From: Chryseolinea sp.
Lineage (GTDB): Bacteria > Bacteroidota > Bacteroidia > Cytophagales > Cyclobacteriaceae
NCBI GenBank assembly: GCA_025923195.1
Contig: JAICGJ010000007.1
Location: 18,022-82,021, forward strand
Length of the DNA: 64,000 bases
Reading direction: 5' to 3'
The position numbers were made by a program, and so were the translations under genes. This document shows positions 35,639 to 44,571 of the stretch, piece after piece (position 1 is the first letter of the stretch; every line of letters starts with the position of its first letter). The notes beneath the pieces are model-generated. The model did no database searches. It saw only the letters and a list, made by a program, of their open reading frames with translations, and was not told the origin of the DNA.

Positions 35639-35695
35639 GCGTAGCGGGTTCGTAATCGATTAGTTTAAAGGTAGCGGATTTTTAATTAATTGTTG

Positions 35696-35958
35696 ATCGT
35701 TATCGGTTATTAGTTATCCGTTATCCGTTATCCGTTATTCGTTAACCGTTAATAGTTATTAGTTAATAGTTATTAGTTATTCCGTAATCCGTAGGGTGTG
35801 CTGATGATGAAAGTTAACTGCAAATCTCAAACCGATAATAAAAAAACAACCGACATTTGGATTACGTATATGTCAAAAATCGAGCGCACACGCCAAGCCC
35901 ACACCCACGAATAACGAATAACGAATAACGAATAACTAATAACGTTTAACGAATAACT
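35696..35958. repeat. Intergenic inverted repeat built from TTATCCG / TTATTCG words
   Basis: The clearest of the word-repeat palindromes. Arms at about 35705-35741 (GTTATTAGTTATCCGTTATC...) and 35908-35944 (CGAATAACGAATAACG...) match over about 37 bp with a handful of mismatches, spacer about 166 bp. Each arm is a run of 7-mers TTATCCG, TTATTCG or TTATTAG. Inner pairs continue the fold: CGTAATCC against GGATTACG and GGGTGTG against CACACCC. It fills the gap between the comM unit and the transporter unit. Confidence 0.88.
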
Positions 35959-35968
35959 GACACACAAC

Positions 35969-37792
35969 CTAGAACTTCTGTATCTCAATCAGCTTCTTAT
36001 ATAATCCCTCGTCCTCCAGCAGTATATCGTGCCTACCGCGCTGGATGATTTGTCCCTGCTGAATGACGACAATTTCATCAGCATGCTGAATGGTGCTTAG
36101 CCGATGGGCAATTATAATTGACGTTCTGTTTTTCATCAGACTATTGAGTGCATCTTGCACTAGTCTTTCAGATTCTGAGTCCAATGCAGATGTTGCTTCA
36201 TCTAAAATTAAAATAGGAGGATTTTTCAGTACCGCACGTGCAATGCTCAGGCGTTGTCGCTGACCTCCGGAAAGCTTTGATCCACGTTCGCCAATGGTAG
36301 TAAGATATCCGTTCTCCATTTGGATGATGAATTCGTGCGCATGGGCCACCTTGGCTGCATCAATTACCGCATCCTCGCTCACGTTCTCCATTCCAAATGC
36401 GATGTTATTGAAAATCGAATCGTTAAATAAAATTGACTCTTGAGTTACTACACCCATTTGTTTTCGCAACGATTCAATGGTGCAATCTCTTAATGAGACA
36501 CCGTCGATTAAAACCTCGCCCTCGGTTGGATCATAGAAACGTGGTATTAAATCCGCTAACGTTGATTTGCCACCGCCAGACGGTCCCACCAAGGCAATGC
36601 TTTTCCCCTTTGTTATCGTTAGGTTGATATTGTTTAAAACAAATTCCTTGTCGTAGGCGAAGGACACGTTCCTGAACACAATGTCCCTTGAAAATTCATC
36701 AATGGGCTTGGCGTTCGGTTTGTCCTTTATCAGAGGTTCCTGATCGATCACATCAAAAATTCGCTGTGCGGAAATAGTTCCCTTTTGTAAAGAAGTAATT
36801 CCATTGGAGAAACTCTTGGCCGGTTGGATCATATTAGCATAAATAGCGAGGTAAGTAATAAACACTGCCGGCTTAAGCTCTTGGTCACCTGCCAGTACCA
36901 ATTGCCCACCATAATACAGTATCACAGCAACAACAATTACCCCAAGGAATTCGGAGAGGGGAGATGCCAATTCATTTTTTCTGGAAATAGAAAGATTGAC
37001 TCGTCGGTGGAACGTGGTTTCATCATCAATTTTTCGCAGAATAAAATTTCGCGCGTTGAAGGCATTAATAACCCTCATACCGCTAAACGCTTCGTCCAGG
37101 ATATTCACTATACGTCCCATAGCCTCCTGGCTTAGCTTGGCCTTGCGCTTCAGTCGCCGAATGATTTCGGAAATGATGCCCCCGGTGAGCGGTAGCACTA
37201 TCAGGGTAAACAACGTAAGCTTGACGGATATCATGAACAACATGATGATGAAAACGATCAGTGTAATGGGTTCTTTGAACACCGACTTCAATCCGTTTAC
37301 AACGGCCGTTTCTACTTCTGAAACATCATTGGTAAATCTTGATATCAGATCGCCTTTTCGTTGATCGTTAAAAAATCCAATGTGCATCCGCGAAACTTTG
37401 TCGAAAATCTGAACGCGCATATTTTTAACAATGTCGACTTTCATACGCGATGCAGTCATTCGTTCCATGTAGCGGAAAATGTTGGAAAGAAATACAAACA
37501 CAACGATTGTGATGCACACGAAGAAAAGCGCGTCCACTTTACCTCGCTCTGTGATGATGCTGTTGAAATGATACTGAAACAGCTCTATGAAGTAGTTTGT
37601 CGAGAGCGAGAACGCCGGAGCGGATCGCGCGGGTTCTGACGTGGGTTGCTCAAAAAGAACCTCAAGCATAGGCATCGTCAAACCCAGATAGATGGCATTG
37701 AAAATGACGGCTAACACCGAATACAAGAAGAATTTAGTTAACTGCGAAACAACTTTAGGAGCATAGCGCAGAATACGGAAGTAAATTTTCAT
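35969..37792 (-). CDS. MsbA-like ABC exporter (fused permease and ATPase)
   Basis: 607 residues with an ABC type I exporter transmembrane domain (six helices, about 1-330) followed by an ATPase: Walker A ALVGPSGGGKSTLADLIPRF, signature KLSGGQRQRLSIARAVL, Walker B PPILILDEATSALDSES, H-loop IIAHRLSTI. A half-transporter that must dimerise. In this family MsbA flips lipid A-core; other members export peptides or drugs. The upstream gene, a Wzi/RemB-like barrel, is 3 bp away, hinting at export of a surface lipid or polysaccharide; the substrate is inferred. Confidence 0.95.
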   Translation of the reverse strand: MKIYFRILRYAPKVVSQLTKFFLYSVLAVIFNAIYLGLTMPMLEVLFEQPTSEPARSAPAFSLSTNYFIELFQYHFNSIITERGKVDALFFVCITIVVFVFLSNIFRYMERMTASRMKVDIVKNMRVQIFDKVSRMHIGFFNDQRKGDLISRFTNDVSEVETAVVNGLKSVFKEPITLIVFIIMLFMISVKLTLFTLIVLPLTGGIISEIIRRLKRKAKLSQEAMGRIVNILDEAFSGMRVINAFNARNFILRKIDDETTFHRRVNLSISRKNELASPLSEFLGVIVVAVILYYGGQLVLAGDQELKPAVFITYLAIYANMIQPAKSFSNGITSLQKGTISAQRIFDVIDQEPLIKDKPNAKPIDEFSRDIVFRNVSFAYDKEFVLNNINLTITKGKSIALVGPSGGGKSTLADLIPRFYDPTEGEVLIDGVSLRDCTIESLRKQMGVVTQESILFNDSIFNNIAFGMENVSEDAVIDAAKVAHAHEFIIQMENGYLTTIGERGSKLSGGQRQRLSIARAVLKNPPILILDEATSALDSESERLVQDALNSLMKNRTSIIIAHRLSTIQHADEIVVIQQGQIIQRGRHDILLEDEGLYKKLIEIQKF

Positions 37793-37795
37793 TCC

Positions 37796-39487
37796 TTAAA
37801 ATTCATAAAGCCGTTTCGGAATATTCCAACGCAAAGCTAGTGAAGTTATAGTGGTGTTATTATTGTAAAAGGTCACAGGGCTTTCACTTTTCCGAACAAT
37901 AATATTGGCATCAATGAATAGGTTATGCTTTAGCATCCATGATAGGGACAAGCTTCCGAAAATAATATCATTTGAGATGCCCTGACCGATCTCATTGTCA
38001 TATTCCTGTTGACGCGTCTGACTGTTCTTCAAGATATCGCTGCCCCAATTAACGCCGGTAGTGTCCCTTCCTATTTGGGTTAGCACGAGTTTGCCGACAA
38101 TGTTAAGTCTGGGGAGGGGCTGGTACCGAAGTATTCCCACGATTTCTGTTAGGTTAGCGCCCAATGGATGCGCCAAAGGCTGCTTATAACTTGAGTAGTT
38201 TCCATAATTTGTCGTATGGGCGTATGTATAGGGTCTGACGATATTTATTTCTCCCTGAAGGTCGAGATTTGCCAATCCAAATGCATCAACATATTTTGCG
38301 CCTCCCTGCACAGCAAACTTGTTTGCCCACCACCCGTTGCCATCCCTGACGTTGTCTAAGACGAATTCATCCAGTACAAACTGCCCATAGAATGAGATCT
38401 TTCTGGCAGCATTCCACTTAAAATCGAAGCCTAGCAAAACATTGTCGGTACTACCATTTTGTTGCTCAATAGCTCGATAAAAAATGATTGGGTTTAAATA
38501 ATCAAGTCTGAAATGGTCCGTACCAGTGGAATCATCTGCTGAGAATATGACGGCTTCAAATATGCCCAGGTTAAGTTTCTTGCCGATATTAATGCTGAGG
38601 TGGTGCAACGCGTTGAACTTATTCGGATAACCTCCCGGCGTGTCGCGAAGACCACCCAGGCTGCCTGCGACATCGGCTGTCATCTGGTTTAGCAGGAAGA
38701 GATAATTGATCTTCCATACCTTCACATTTCCCTTTACAAACCACGCAGGCGGCGAAAAATCAGAAAATATCAAGGACCGGTATCCATTTCCAATAAAAAA
38801 CCGGTCGTGGCCCAACTGCAGGTTAATGTGCCTGGTTGCCTCAAATGAGACGTATCCCCGCGCCTGAAGAAAATCCACACCCTGTCCATCCTTATATTCT
38901 TTCCAGAAGCCTTCGTGGGGTATAACAGGATATTGGCTCATTTGATCCCATACATAGGACGGAAGGACGGCCTGATTGTCCGTCAAGTAGGTGTAAAAAC
39001 CCACTTTTTTGTCAACCATTCCCCGAACTTCGACTCCCCGGGTGTTTACCAGAAGTCCGTCATCTCTTCTGGAGTCATTCCCATACCCCAAATACAATAC
39101 TGGGTTGATGTGCAGGTCAAATGCCTCCTCATCCACATGATACAGGTCTGATTTCTTTCTATAAAATGCCTTGAGAATTGGTTTCTTACTATCATTGGTC
39201 TCAGGCCGCGCCCACTCCCAGCTGTCATTATGAAGATATTCCAGATTGAACTGATCGGTCTTTGATGAGAACAGCTCCTGCTTCGAGAGCGTGTCAACCA
39301 AAGCAGTAATTTCCGAGCGTTTATAAGGTTTTACTGCCGTAAATAGCTGTGGGAAGACCCTACCAGCCTTGACTTCATACCTGTCTATCCAATGGTAATA
39401 ATCTTCATTCAGGGGGGCATAGTTGCTTTGAGCCAGCGCACTTAATGGCAAACTGCAAAAAATGAAGGCAAACAGTTTTCTATTCAT
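37796..39487 (-). CDS. Wzi/RemB-like outer-membrane beta-barrel protein
   Basis: 563 residues with signal peptide (MNRKLFAFIFCSLPLSALAQ). The N-terminal region (PLNEDYYHWIDRYEVKAGR) and the later alternating strands, ending in SLALRWNIPKRLYEF, are typical of the capsule-assembly Wzi family and of RemB, a gliding-motility-associated protein of Bacteroidota. The aromatic-rich barrel spans roughly residues 130-563. It overlaps no other gene and sits 3 bp upstream of the MsbA-like exporter, so the two form an operon. A role in anchoring or passing surface polysaccharide is family-based inference. Confidence 0.82.
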   Translation of the reverse strand: MNRKLFAFIFCSLPLSALAQSNYAPLNEDYYHWIDRYEVKAGRVFPQLFTAVKPYKRSEITALVDTLSKQELFSSKTDQFNLEYLHNDSWEWARPETNDSKKPILKAFYRKKSDLYHVDEEAFDLHINPVLYLGYGNDSRRDDGLLVNTRGVEVRGMVDKKVGFYTYLTDNQAVLPSYVWDQMSQYPVIPHEGFWKEYKDGQGVDFLQARGYVSFEATRHINLQLGHDRFFIGNGYRSLIFSDFSPPAWFVKGNVKVWKINYLFLLNQMTADVAGSLGGLRDTPGGYPNKFNALHHLSINIGKKLNLGIFEAVIFSADDSTGTDHFRLDYLNPIIFYRAIEQQNGSTDNVLLGFDFKWNAARKISFYGQFVLDEFVLDNVRDGNGWWANKFAVQGGAKYVDAFGLANLDLQGEINIVRPYTYAHTTNYGNYSSYKQPLAHPLGANLTEIVGILRYQPLPRLNIVGKLVLTQIGRDTTGVNWGSDILKNSQTRQQEYDNEIGQGISNDIIFGSLSLSWMLKHNLFIDANIIVRKSESPVTFYNNNTTITSLALRWNIPKRLYEF

Positions 39488-39652
39488 GGCGCCTAAATTA
39501 GTGATCGCGAAATTAGAAATTTGATTTAATTGACATCAATTATTACAGCTTACCTTGAAGGAGGAGCCGATACGACGGACAGGGATTGGGGGCTGACAAA
39601 AAAGTATTACACTAACAATTACTGCCAAATTATTCGTATTCTACGTGATGAT

Positions 39653-39724
39653 TCCTTCGTGTCCTGCCTCCGTGGCAAAATAAATAAGGTGTTCAGGGCC
39701 ACAGCAAAGACTCGTAGAAAACAC
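39653..39724. repeat. Decayed inverted repeat of the CTTCGTGTCC/CCGTGGC type
   Basis: TTCCTTCGTGTCCTGCCTCC GTGGC at 39653-39677 faces GCCACAGCAAAGACTCGTAG AAAACAC at 39698-39724; the ends (GCCAC/GTGGC and ACAC/GTGT) still pair but the centre is diverged. It lies in the 400 bp gap 39488-39895, which otherwise holds no gene, only the L31 promoter. It fits the word-repeat class by architecture, in degraded form. Confidence 0.4.
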
Positions 39725-39832
39725 TAAAGTGCTCCAAATAAAATTTTTGTCGAAGTAAATTACAACTCCATTTTTTAGTCACCATACACAGATTTCCTCC
39801 AGGATGTTGGCAAAAATTTAGAGAATCCGATC

Positions 39833-39863
39833 TTTGGATATCCCCCATTGCTCCTTATCTTTG
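39833..39863 (+). promoter_or_regulatory. Consensus Bacteroidota promoter of rpmE2
   Basis: TTTG at 39833-39836 and TATCTTTG at 39856-39863, separated by exactly 19 bases, match the Bacteroidota TTTG-N19-TAnnTTTG consensus. Transcription would begin near 39870 and leave a leader of about 25 bases before ATG 39896. Confidence 0.82.
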
Positions 39864-39895
39864 CAGTCCTTTTAGGAAAAAACGCAGAAATCGAT

Positions 39896-40144
39896 ATGAA
39901 AAAAGGCATTCATCCTGAGTACAGAGACGTGATTTTTTGGGATACTTCAAGCGACACAAAATTCTTAAGCCGCTCTACGTCGCATACTAAAGAGACGGCA
40001 AAATGGGAGGACGGGAAAGAGTATCCGGTCATAAAAGTGGAGGTAAGTTCAGCTTCTCATCCGTTTTTTACGGGCAAAAAGATGTTTGTGGATACTGCTG
40101 GCCGGGTCGAAAAATTCAAGAACAAATACCAGAAGAAAGCATAA
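39896..40144 (+). CDS. rpmE2: Ribosomal protein L31, type B
   Basis: 82 residues beginning [19 protein letters not shown], with [20 protein letters not shown] and a basic C-terminus. It lacks the CxxC pairs of the zinc-binding L31 form, so it is the zinc-independent paralogue (type B). It sits on the large subunit near the 5S RNA. It has its own consensus promoter and a strong terminator, so it is a single-gene unit. Confidence 0.97.
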   Translation: MKKGIHPEYRDVIFWDTSSDTKFLSRSTSHTKETAKWEDGKEYPVIKVEVSSASHPFFTGKKMFVDTAGRVEKFKNKYQKKA

Positions 40145-40173
40145 TTCTTCTTCTTTTCGTGGAGAAAAGTCAG

Positions 40174-40199
40174 AGCCCCGCTTCAGCGGGGCTTTTTTA
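40174..40199 (+). terminator. Rho-independent terminator of rpmE2
   Basis: GCCCCGC (40175-40181) and GCGGGGC (40186-40192) form a perfect stem around TTCA, followed by six T residues. Confidence 0.92.
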
Positions 40200-40266
40200 T
40201 TGTGCGCACACGCACAAATATCAATCTGAAGTCTTCTTCCTTACTATCCGCTGGCTATTTTTGGGG

Positions 40267-41454
40267 ATGAATATAGTCTTGTTTGATGACCCGACAATTC
40301 GAGTTGCCCTTTTACCCTTTACTTTCACCCGCCCCGTCTCCGCCATCCGTGTGGGCATATTAACGATAGCTGAAAAATGGGAAAAAAGATTCGGAAACGA
40401 GGTTTCCTTTAAAACTGAAGCATACCTACAGAAGAAATTTCCGCTGATTTCCGCACTTGATAATTTATTGATAAACGGGGCAGTATGTCCGGATGATTTG
40501 CTTATCGATACGTTGCGCGCGTTGCCTGAGGGCTACTATCTTGTAAAAGATGCGCTGCTGATTGCTGCACGGAATCCTGAGGACGCTATGACAGCGCAGA
40601 ATACCATCGAATATCAAAACAAATTTACGCTCATCGACCGGCCTTGGAAGATTTTTCGCGAAAACGCCGACCAGCTCAAACGGGATTTTAAACTTATTAC
40701 CGCGGGAAGGAGATCGGCACCGGTCAGCGATAAATACACCGCCGTATATGGCGAGGAAAATATTTTCTTGGAAGAGGGTGTTACCGTGTTATCTGCCGTA
40801 TTAAACGCAGAGAGTGGTCCCATCTATCTTGCGAAAAACAGCATCATCCAGGAGGGCGTTGTTATCCGTGGGTCTTTTGCGCTTGGCGAGCATGCCCAAA
40901 TTAACATGGGAGCGAAAATCCGCGGCGACACAACGGTTGGACCATATTCAAAAGTAGGAGGGGAAGTCAGCAATTCTGTGATTTTCGGAAACAGCAATAA
41001 GGCGCATGATGGTTATTTGGGAAATTCGGTCTTGGGTGAATGGTGCAATCTTGGTGCGGGAACTAATTCCTCCAACTTGAAGAACAATTATGAACCCGTG
41101 AAGCTTTGGAGCCACGCGACGGGTGCCTATAGGAGTACGGGTCTACAGTTTTGCGGACTTATGATGGGCGACCATAGCAAGAGCGGCATCGGCACGCTTT
41201 TCAATACCGGTACCGTTGTAGATGTGTGTGCCAATATCTTTGGAGGTGGGCTGCCTCCGACTTATATACCTTCCTTCGCTTGGGGAGGTTCTGCCGGATT
41301 TTCCGTTTACAGGCTGGACAAGGCGCTGGAAACCATTAACAAAGTAATGGCGCGCAGAAACGCGGACTTTAGTGAGGATGATAAGGAAATTCTCTTGAAC
41401 GTTTTTAAGATGACCGCTGGGCTACGGGATAAACCAGATAGCCATAAGGCATAG
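40267..41454 (+). CDS. GlmU-like putative sugar-nucleotide transferase
   Basis: 395 residues from ATG 40267; the frame runs back to 40003 but that part overlaps rpmE2 and the terminator. The N-terminal half resembles the truncated nucleotidyltransferase fold (NIVLFDDPTIRVALLPFTFT, RPVSAIRVGILTIAEKWEKR). The C-terminal half (about 150-370) is a left-handed beta-helix of hexapeptide repeats (SSIFGNSNKAHDG-like turns, SVLGEWCNLGAGTNSSNLKN). This is the Bacteroidota GlmU-family form lacking the classic GlmU pyrophosphorylase loop, so UDP-GlcNAc synthesis is not assured. It heads a co-directional run with holB and hemC. Confidence 0.88.
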   Translation: MNIVLFDDPTIRVALLPFTFTRPVSAIRVGILTIAEKWEKRFGNEVSFKTEAYLQKKFPLISALDNLLINGAVCPDDLLIDTLRALPEGYYLVKDALLIAARNPEDAMTAQNTIEYQNKFTLIDRPWKIFRENADQLKRDFKLITAGRRSAPVSDKYTAVYGEENIFLEEGVTVLSAVLNAESGPIYLAKNSIIQEGVVIRGSFALGEHAQINMGAKIRGDTTVGPYSKVGGEVSNSVIFGNSNKAHDGYLGNSVLGEWCNLGAGTNSSNLKNNYEPVKLWSHATGAYRSTGLQFCGLMMGDHSKSGIGTLFNTGTVVDVCANIFGGGLPPTYIPSFAWGGSAGFSVYRLDKALETINKVMARRNADFSEDDKEILLNVFKMTAGLRDKPDSHKA

Positions 41455-41574
41455 GATTCAAGAAAGATTTTTTCACGCTCTAATCGGGGGTATAGGAAAA
41501 GATGCCTTACTTGTAAAGTAGGACCGCTCAAAAGGAATTAGAAAAGGAATTCAAAATTATTGGAGAGGAAAGCT

Positions 41575-42696
41575 ATGAAATTTTCGTCCATACCTGGGCT
41601 ACGGGATACAAAGAGTCTTCTGACGGAAGCTGTTAGAAACAGTCATACTGCCCATGCACAACTATTTGTCGGTGCCGACGGCGCGCTTAATTTGCCGTTA
41701 GCACTTGCGTACGCAACGTTCCTGCACTGTCAGAATCGTGGTGAGCAAGATGCGTGCGGTGTCTGTCCTGCCTGCTCAAAGAATCTAAAATTCATCCATC
41801 CCGATACTCACTTTGTCTTTCCCCTTAGCAACATCAGAGGTGATAAAGATGAAGAAAGGTTCAAGGCGGAAATCACAAAATCCTGGAGGTCTTTTCTGCT
41901 GGAACAACCTTATGGAAATCTGGATGATTGGACGACGTTCTATGGGGGGGAAGACAAACAAGCGCTGATCTCACGTGAAGAAAGTAGGGAAATTATAAAA
42001 ACCCTTTCATTTAAACCGTTTGAAAGTCCTTATAAAGTGATGATCATTTGGCAGCCCGAATTGATGCATCCGTCGGCAGCAAATGGTATTCTGAAAATCT
42101 TGGAGGAGCCCGCCGCTCATACCTATTTTCTCCTGGTCTCAAACGCCGCTGACAGACTCCTTCCGACGATCCTTTCAAGAACCCAGATCATTTCGATTCC
42201 ACTGCTGGATGATGCAGAAGTAGAGTTGCATCTGGCTGAGCAGGGAATCTCGCAGGCGAAGGCCAGGAAGATTGCTCATTTTGCTGAAGGAAATCTCAAT
42301 CTCGCATTGAAATCGGTTGATAGTCTGGAGGACGATAATGCTGCGCGATTTATTGAATGGATGCGAGCATGCTTTAGGAAGAGCTACGGAGCATTAGTAA
42401 CGCAGGCTGAAAATTATCATGCGTTAGACAAACTTAGTCAGAAGAATATGTTGGCTTACGGAATGAATATCTTAAGGGAGACCTTGTTGGCTCTTTCGGG
42501 CGCGAATGCTATAAGCAGGTTACAGGGTGAGGAACTTAAGTTTGTTCAGGATTTCAGCAAGATAATGAATGTTGAAAAGATCGATAAGTCATTTGTACTG
42601 ATGAATGATGCCAGTTATCACATGGAGCGGAATGGAAGTTCCAAAATGATTTTTCTGGATCTCTCGCTGAAACTTACAAAAATCATTAATCCATGA
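41575..42696 (+). CDS. holB: DNA polymerase III delta-prime subunit
   Basis: 373 residues from ATG 41575 (the frame opens five codons earlier at TTG 41560); a purine-rich stretch GGAGAGGAAAG precedes the ATG. It is the clamp-loader delta-prime type: SSIPGLRDTKSLLTEAVRNS, HAQLFVGADGALNLPLALAY, a cysteine cluster (CGVCPACSK plus the earlier HCQ) that binds zinc, then KILEEPAAHTYFLLVS and LSRTQII. There is no working Walker A, as expected for delta-prime. It overlaps hemC by 4 bp (ATGA). Confidence 0.92.
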   Translation: MKFSSIPGLRDTKSLLTEAVRNSHTAHAQLFVGADGALNLPLALAYATFLHCQNRGEQDACGVCPACSKNLKFIHPDTHFVFPLSNIRGDKDEERFKAEITKSWRSFLLEQPYGNLDDWTTFYGGEDKQALISREESREIIKTLSFKPFESPYKVMIIWQPELMHPSAANGILKILEEPAAHTYFLLVSNAADRLLPTILSRTQIISIPLLDDAEVELHLAEQGISQAKARKIAHFAEGNLNLALKSVDSLEDDNAARFIEWMRACFRKSYGALVTQAENYHALDKLSQKNMLAYGMNILRETLLALSGANAISRLQGEELKFVQDFSKIMNVEKIDKSFVLMNDASYHMERNGSSKMIFLDLSLKLTKIINP

Positions 42697-43625
42697 AGAA
42701 AGTTTTCCGCATTGGAACCCGAGGCAGCAAACTTGCGCTATGGCAGGCCGAACATGTAGCAAGCCTGATCAGGCCTTCTGGATATGACACTGTCATAGTT
42801 CCAATAGATACGCGTGGCGATAAAATTCTAAATGTCAGCATCGCAAAAATTGGGAGCAAGGGGGTATTTACGGAAGAGATCGAGCAACAACTCCTTGATG
42901 GATCGATTGACATTGCCGTACATAGCGCAAAGGACCTTTCTTCAGAACTTCATGACGAGCTTGAACTGGCGGCGTTTACAGAAAGGGAACATGCCAATGA
43001 TGTACTCATTAGTACAAATAAGGATACCAATTTGAGACAGCCGCAATTACGCGTAGGAACTTCATCCACACGAAGAGTTGCATTCCTCAAGCATTTCTAT
43101 CCTGCCATTGCACCAGTCAACGTGCGGGGAAACCTGCAAACGCGACTGAGTAAGATGCAAGCTGGGGAGTGTGATGCGCTCCTGCTAGCTTACGCCGGCG
43201 TACACCGCATGGGTTACGACAATCTGATTGTGGAAAAAATTGAGACTAGCTACTTTGTTCCATCCGTAGGGCAGGGAAGCATTGCAATCGAATGTCACAA
43301 AAAATTAAGCTTTAGCAAGAAAGAAATTATTGAGCGGTGGGTTAACCATCAGGAAACCGAAGCATGTATTCGGGCCGAACGGTCCTTCTTAAAAACAATG
43401 AAAGGTGGCTGCAGTATCCCCGTTTTCGGATATGCGCATTTGGAAGGGTCACTTGTCACACTGAAGGGAGGTATAATTTCATTAGACGGCCAAAAAGTAA
43501 TTAAAGCAAAACGAAGCGCTGCGGTAGAAAACGTCAAAGAGTTAGGCGAAGCTGTTGCGTATGAAGTACTTAATAACGGAGGTGCCGAGATTCTGAAAAA
43601 CATCAGGACTCACGTTGCAGTCTAA
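42693..43625 (+). CDS. hemC: Porphobilinogen deaminase (hydroxymethylbilane synthase)
   Basis: 310 residues. Links four porphobilinogen units into hydroxymethylbilane for heme. Marks: RIGTRGSKLALWQAEHVA at the N-terminus, AVHSAKDL, RRVAFLKHFYPAIAPVNVRG, GQGSIAIE and the dipyrromethane-cofactor cysteine in MKGGCSIPVFGYAH. Its start overlaps the holB stop by 4 bp, so the two are translationally coupled, an arrangement of genes with unrelated roles. hemA is elsewhere in the window on the other strand. Confidence 0.97.
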   Translation: MKKVFRIGTRGSKLALWQAEHVASLIRPSGYDTVIVPIDTRGDKILNVSIAKIGSKGVFTEEIEQQLLDGSIDIAVHSAKDLSSELHDELELAAFTEREHANDVLISTNKDTNLRQPQLRVGTSSTRRVAFLKHFYPAIAPVNVRGNLQTRLSKMQAGECDALLLAYAGVHRMGYDNLIVEKIETSYFVPSVGQGSIAIECHKKLSFSKKEIIERWVNHQETEACIRAERSFLKTMKGGCSIPVFGYAHLEGSLVTLKGGIISLDGQKVIKAKRSAAVENVKELGEAVAYEVLNNGGAEILKNIRTHVAV

Positions 43626-43637
43626 ATTTCTATTCGG

Positions 43638-43672
43638 TTTGTTCATGAGGAGATGGTAGATTATTATCTTCG
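43638..43672 (+). promoter_or_regulatory. Possible promoter of the cyclophilin gene
   Basis: TATCTTCG at 43665-43672 matches the TAnnTTTG -7 element at seven of eight positions, and TTTG at 43638-43641 could be -33, but the spacer is 23 bases, longer than usual. It lies 19 bp upstream of ATG 43691. Confidence 0.4.
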
Positions 43673-43690
43673 CACCGTTAATCATACATC

Positions 43691-44548
43691 ATGATAAAAA
43701 TTTTAGTATTACTAGGTGTCTGCCTAATTATCTTCGCGGGGTGTGCGCAAAACTCAGATCATGTCATTACCATCAAAACTAGCTACGGCGACATGGTTGC
43801 GATTTTGTATGATGAGACTCCGAAACACAAGGAAAATTTCATAAAGTTGGCAGAGGAGCATTTCTTCGATAGCACTTTGTTCCACCGGGTTATTGAAGGA
43901 TTTATGATTCAAGGCGGGGATCCCGATTCGAAAAAGGCCAAGCCCGGCGATCCGCTCGGCAGAGGCGGACCGGGATATACAGTGGATGCAGAGTTCAATC
44001 CGAAATTCTTTCATGAGAAAGGCGCGCTGTCTGCGGCACGTCTTGGTGATGCGCAAAATCCAACAAAAGCGTCAAGCGGGAGCCAGTTTTATATTGTGCA
44101 AGGCACGAAGATGACAGAGGAGGAATTAAAAACTGATTTAATGAAACTGAACCAGGGAATGCAGCAATTCTTTCAGAATCCCGACAACCGCCCTGCTTAC
44201 GATTCAATGTCAGCGTTATACAATTCGGGTAATATTAAAGGATACCAGGAATACATGATGGCATTAAAGCCGCGGGTGGAAAAAGCAACGGGAATCAGTG
44301 CTGCAAAAACTGTGGCACCTGAAATACTGCAGGCCTACACAACTGTGGGTGGAGCTCCCAGCCTAGATGGTGCGTACACTGTTTTTGGAAAGGTAATTAG
44401 CGGATTGGATGTCGTTGATAAAATTGCGCGAGTACCTAAAGGACCAGGTGACCGCCCGTTGGAAGACATCCGAATGACAATAACCGTTGAAAAAATGCCG
44501 AAGAACAAAATCAAAGAGCTCTACGGTTTTACGTACCCAGGACAATAA
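43691..44548 (+). CDS. Cyclophilin-type peptidylprolyl isomerase lipoprotein
   Basis: 285 residues. A lipoprotein signal ends in IFAGC (Cys17). The cyclophilin core shows ITIKTSYGDMVAILYDETP, FHRVIEGFMIQGGDP (catalytic Arg) and SSGSQFYIVQG. About 75 charged helical residues (about 140-215) interrupt the core before DGAYTVFGKVISGLDVVDKI, longer than in the standard cyclophilin and typical of Bacteroidota periplasmic versions. It catalyses proline isomerisation during envelope protein folding. A 23 bp gap separates it from the SDR reductase gene. Confidence 0.92.
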   Translation: MIKILVLLGVCLIIFAGCAQNSDHVITIKTSYGDMVAILYDETPKHKENFIKLAEEHFFDSTLFHRVIEGFMIQGGDPDSKKAKPGDPLGRGGPGYTVDAEFNPKFFHEKGALSAARLGDAQNPTKASSGSQFYIVQGTKMTEEELKTDLMKLNQGMQQFFQNPDNRPAYDSMSALYNSGNIKGYQEYMMALKPRVEKATGISAAKTVAPEILQAYTTVGGAPSLDGAYTVFGKVISGLDVVDKIARVPKGPGDRPLEDIRMTITVEKMPKNKIKELYGFTYPGQ

Positions 44549-44571
44549 CACTAACCATTTAAAGCAATTTG

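Noticed and set aside
35696..35958. CRISPR-like array
   Set aside because: The repeats are contiguous short words with no unique spacers of regular length and no cas genes.
40003..40266. Upstream extension of the GlmU-like frame
   Set aside because: It overlaps rpmE2 and its terminator and has no similarity to the family; ATG 40267 is a normal family start.
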